Shown one piece after another: positions 62,334 to 64,000 of a stretch of DNA of 64,000 nucleotides; position 1 is the first letter of the stretch, and each line of letters opens with the position of its first letter. This stretch comes from Parabacteroides bouchesdurhonensis. Its GTDB lineage: Bacteria > Bacteroidota > Bacteroidia > Bacteroidales > Tannerellaceae. The stretch covers positions 2,838,559 through 2,902,558 of the forward strand of contig NZ_LT896588.1 in NCBI RefSeq assembly GCF_900186615.1, in the 5' to 3' direction. A model generated the notes under the pieces. It saw only the letters and a program-made list of their open reading frames with translations. It made no database searches and was not told the DNA's origin. Both the position numbers and the translations under genes were made by a program.

Positions 62334-63920
62334 ATGAAAAACACATACCTGTATTATATACTTCTTCTTTATCTGTTCACCTCTTGTGTCCGACGGGATG
62401 CCACGTTCTTTCTGCAAAACGCTGAAATGTACTGGCTTACGAATCCGGACAGCTGTCGTTTCTATCTGCAACAAATACGCAACCCGAAAAGATTGTCGTC
62501 TGTAGATTATACGAAATACCAACTTTTCCGGCAAGTGAATGAACGGCAAAATGGAAACAGGCAACGGCCGGACTCTCTCTTTCTGACGTATGCCCGTGAT
62601 CTTATTCAAGCCAAAGACTCTAACCTTGCCGCCCAATGCTATCTTTGGCGAGGCATTATCTTACAGCGTGACAGACAGTATGTTGAAACAGAGGCCATGT
62701 TTCGGAAAGGGTTACAGATTGCTTCCAATCCGGAGACGCGCTCTGTCCTTTATCGGTATCTGGGCATTTCTTTCTGGGAACAGAATAAACCGGATGTCGC
62801 TTTGCTGATCAATAGGGAAGCTATGCGGTTATATGATCAGGTTGGTTTGCCTACACAGATAAACCTGTTGAATGATGTGGCTTATTCCTTGTCTTGCCTT
62901 AATCAGCCGGATAGCGCACTTTATTATTACCGGGCTGCTATACGGGAATCGGAGAAAGATTCGTTGAAAGCAACCTTATACCAGGCATTCTTTTATGATA
63001 AGGTCAGCTGGGTTTATCAAAAAGCAGGGAAAACGGAAGAAGCGTTGGAGGCCTTAAAGAAGGGTTTGCAGATGCAGCGTTCAAGGCAGGATATACCTTA
63101 CTCTCTATTGGCGGAAGCCCGCATATTCTTATCTGCCGGAGAAATAGATTCGGCCCGGATATATCTTAAAAAGGCAATACAGACCCCGGATACCTATGTA
63201 GCCACATACGCATACCAGCTACAGGCAGAGATACAGGAGGCATATAGTCCGGCTGAGGCTTTGGATAGTTGGCGGAAATATCAGAGAAGCATTCGGGAGA
63301 ATGCAACGAATCAAATAGCCTATTCCATTACTGCACAAAAATATCAAGACGAGAAACTCCGGAGCGAAAACGCTGAACTTCGACTTAAAAAGAAGCAACA
63401 GGATATTTATCTATTATCCCTCTGCCTTATCTTTATTACGCTGACCACCTGTGGATACATCTGGTATATGCGGGAGCGAAAAAAGAAAATACAACAAGAG
63501 GTTACCCGTCTTAAACAAGAACGCGAGCTGATCAGGCTTCAAGAACGGGCCACCGCCTTGCGTGAGCAACTATTCCGCCACCTTTCCGCCTCTAATAAGC
63601 TCTCTTCTTTATCGAATGGAGGAAAAAATGCGGAAGAGAAGTCTCGTCTTACCAATGAGGAAATAGAGGAGCTTATTCAAACAGTGGATTCCATTTGGCC
63701 GGGGTTTGCCGAGCGCTTGCGTACGCAATATCCGTTACTCCGGGCAAAAGATATTAGTTTCTGTTGCCTTATCAAGTCCGGAATCACTACCAAGGACCTG
63801 GCTACAATTTATTATGTAACCCCTTCTGCTATCAGCCAAAAGAAAGCTCGTATGAAACGGGAGAAATTCGGGATTATAGATGAGAAGTTATCTCTTGATG
63901 ACTTCTTAAAGAACTTCTAA
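62334..63920 (+). CDS. TPR-containing transmembrane transcriptional regulator
   Basis: A 528-residue protein of a Bacteroidota regulator type: lipoprotein-like signal (YYILLLYLFTSCVRR, Cys near 18), tetratricopeptide repeats through about 45-340, a membrane helix (DIYLLSLCLIFITLTTCGYIWY, near 365-385), coiled coil (about 388-430) and a C-terminal HTH-like region (IKSGITTKDLATIYYVTPSAISQKKARMKR). The TPR side would sense at the periplasm and the HTH would act on DNA in the cytoplasm. The target genes are unknown. Confidence 0.83.
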   Translation: MKNTYLYYILLLYLFTSCVRRDATFFLQNAEMYWLTNPDSCRFYLQQIRNPKRLSSVDYTKYQLFRQVNERQNGNRQRPDSLFLTYARDLIQAKDSNLAAQCYLWRGIILQRDRQYVETEAMFRKGLQIASNPETRSVLYRYLGISFWEQNKPDVALLINREAMRLYDQVGLPTQINLLNDVAYSLSCLNQPDSALYYYRAAIRESEKDSLKATLYQAFFYDKVSWVYQKAGKTEEALEALKKGLQMQRSRQDIPYSLLAEARIFLSAGEIDSARIYLKKAIQTPDTYVATYAYQLQAEIQEAYSPAEALDSWRKYQRSIRENATNQIAYSITAQKYQDEKLRSENAELRLKKKQQDIYLLSLCLIFITLTTCGYIWYMRERKKKIQQEVTRLKQERELIRLQERATALREQLFRHLSASNKLSSLSNGGKNAEEKSRLTNEEIEELIQTVDSIWPGFAERLRTQYPLLRAKDISFCCLIKSGITTKDLATIYYVTPSAISQKKARMKREKFGIIDEKLSLDDFLKNF

Positions 63921-63983
63921 TCAGGAAATGTCAATCGTTTTTTAATACGATAGAATAGTAAATAACTAATAAATAAGAATATA

Positions 63984-63991
63984 TATCTTTG
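63984..63991 (+). promoter_or_regulatory. -7 box near right window edge
   Basis: TATCTTTG matches TAnnTTTG exactly, plausibly the promoter of a gene starting beyond 64000. No paired -33 element is clear. Confidence 0.35.
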
Positions 63992-64000
63992 TTATAAGCA

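Noticed and set aside
1-64000. tRNA or rRNA genes
   Set aside because: No cloverleaf-like or rRNA-like sequence was recognised by reading; a tRNAscan/Infernal search would be decisive.

Overview
The window looks like a chromosomal segment of a gut Bacteroidales, most likely Parabacteroides or a close relative. Evidence: promoters of the Bacteroidota type (TTTG about 20 bp upstream of TAnnTTTG) lie in front of several genes; surface proteins are typical of the phylum (YjbH pair, Porin_10-like protein, a T9SS-like sorting tail); and a roughly 41 kb capsule (CPS) locus sits behind a recombinase-controlled invertible segment. The species call is inference.

Layout. 1-7349 is mostly housekeeping: the 5' end of transketolase (minus strand), a DUF1016/PDDEXK nuclease flanked by 23-bp direct repeats, a GNAT acetyltransferase, a galM-transporter-galK galactose operon (minus strand) and a second sugar MFS transporter. 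7610-9173 is a switch: a tyrosine recombinase whose stop codon lies in the left arm of a 29-bp inverted repeat; the matching arm is at 9066-9094, and the DNA between is an invertible segment with promoter-like motifs. 9174-50197 is the CPS locus, nearly all plus strand with many ATGA overlaps: WecA-type initiating transferase, Wzy-like polymerase, PglK-like ABC flippase, about 14 glycosyltransferases (GT2, GT4, GT10, GT25, GT32, GT52-like), CMP-nonulosonate genes (NeuA, NeuB, a sugar amidotransferase), four sulfotransferases, an acyltransferase, Wza, Wzc, a split YjbH pair, an SGNH hydrolase and a CpsB-type phosphatase.

Two modules of different character interrupt the CPS locus. One is a GC-richer minus-strand block at 17241-18571 (HU-HIG protein, glucosaminidase, a 91-aa protein). 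The other is a replication-like block at 26592-30998 (winged-helix protein, DnaB, a 1.3-kb array of 115-bp repeats, a short DnaG-like primase). The combined gene content predicts a sulfated, fucosylated and nonulosonate-capped surface polysaccharide, chemically reminiscent of host mucin glycans, expressed in an on/off fashion.

50202-64000 returns to general genes: a DEAD-box helicase, a PAS histidine kinase, an orphan solute-binding protein, a porin, a ferredoxin-dependent 2-oxoacid oxidoreductase operon that includes an unannotated 56-aa membrane protein, an AT-rich frameshifted secreted protease and a TPR-HTH regulator. Several unusual DNA structures stand out: two 22-bp-period palindrome arrays in opposite orientation, a double overlapping 26-bp palindrome at the neuB/amidotransferase junction, and three chained inverted repeats inside a sulfotransferase gene. 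No tRNA, rRNA or CRISPR array was recognised.
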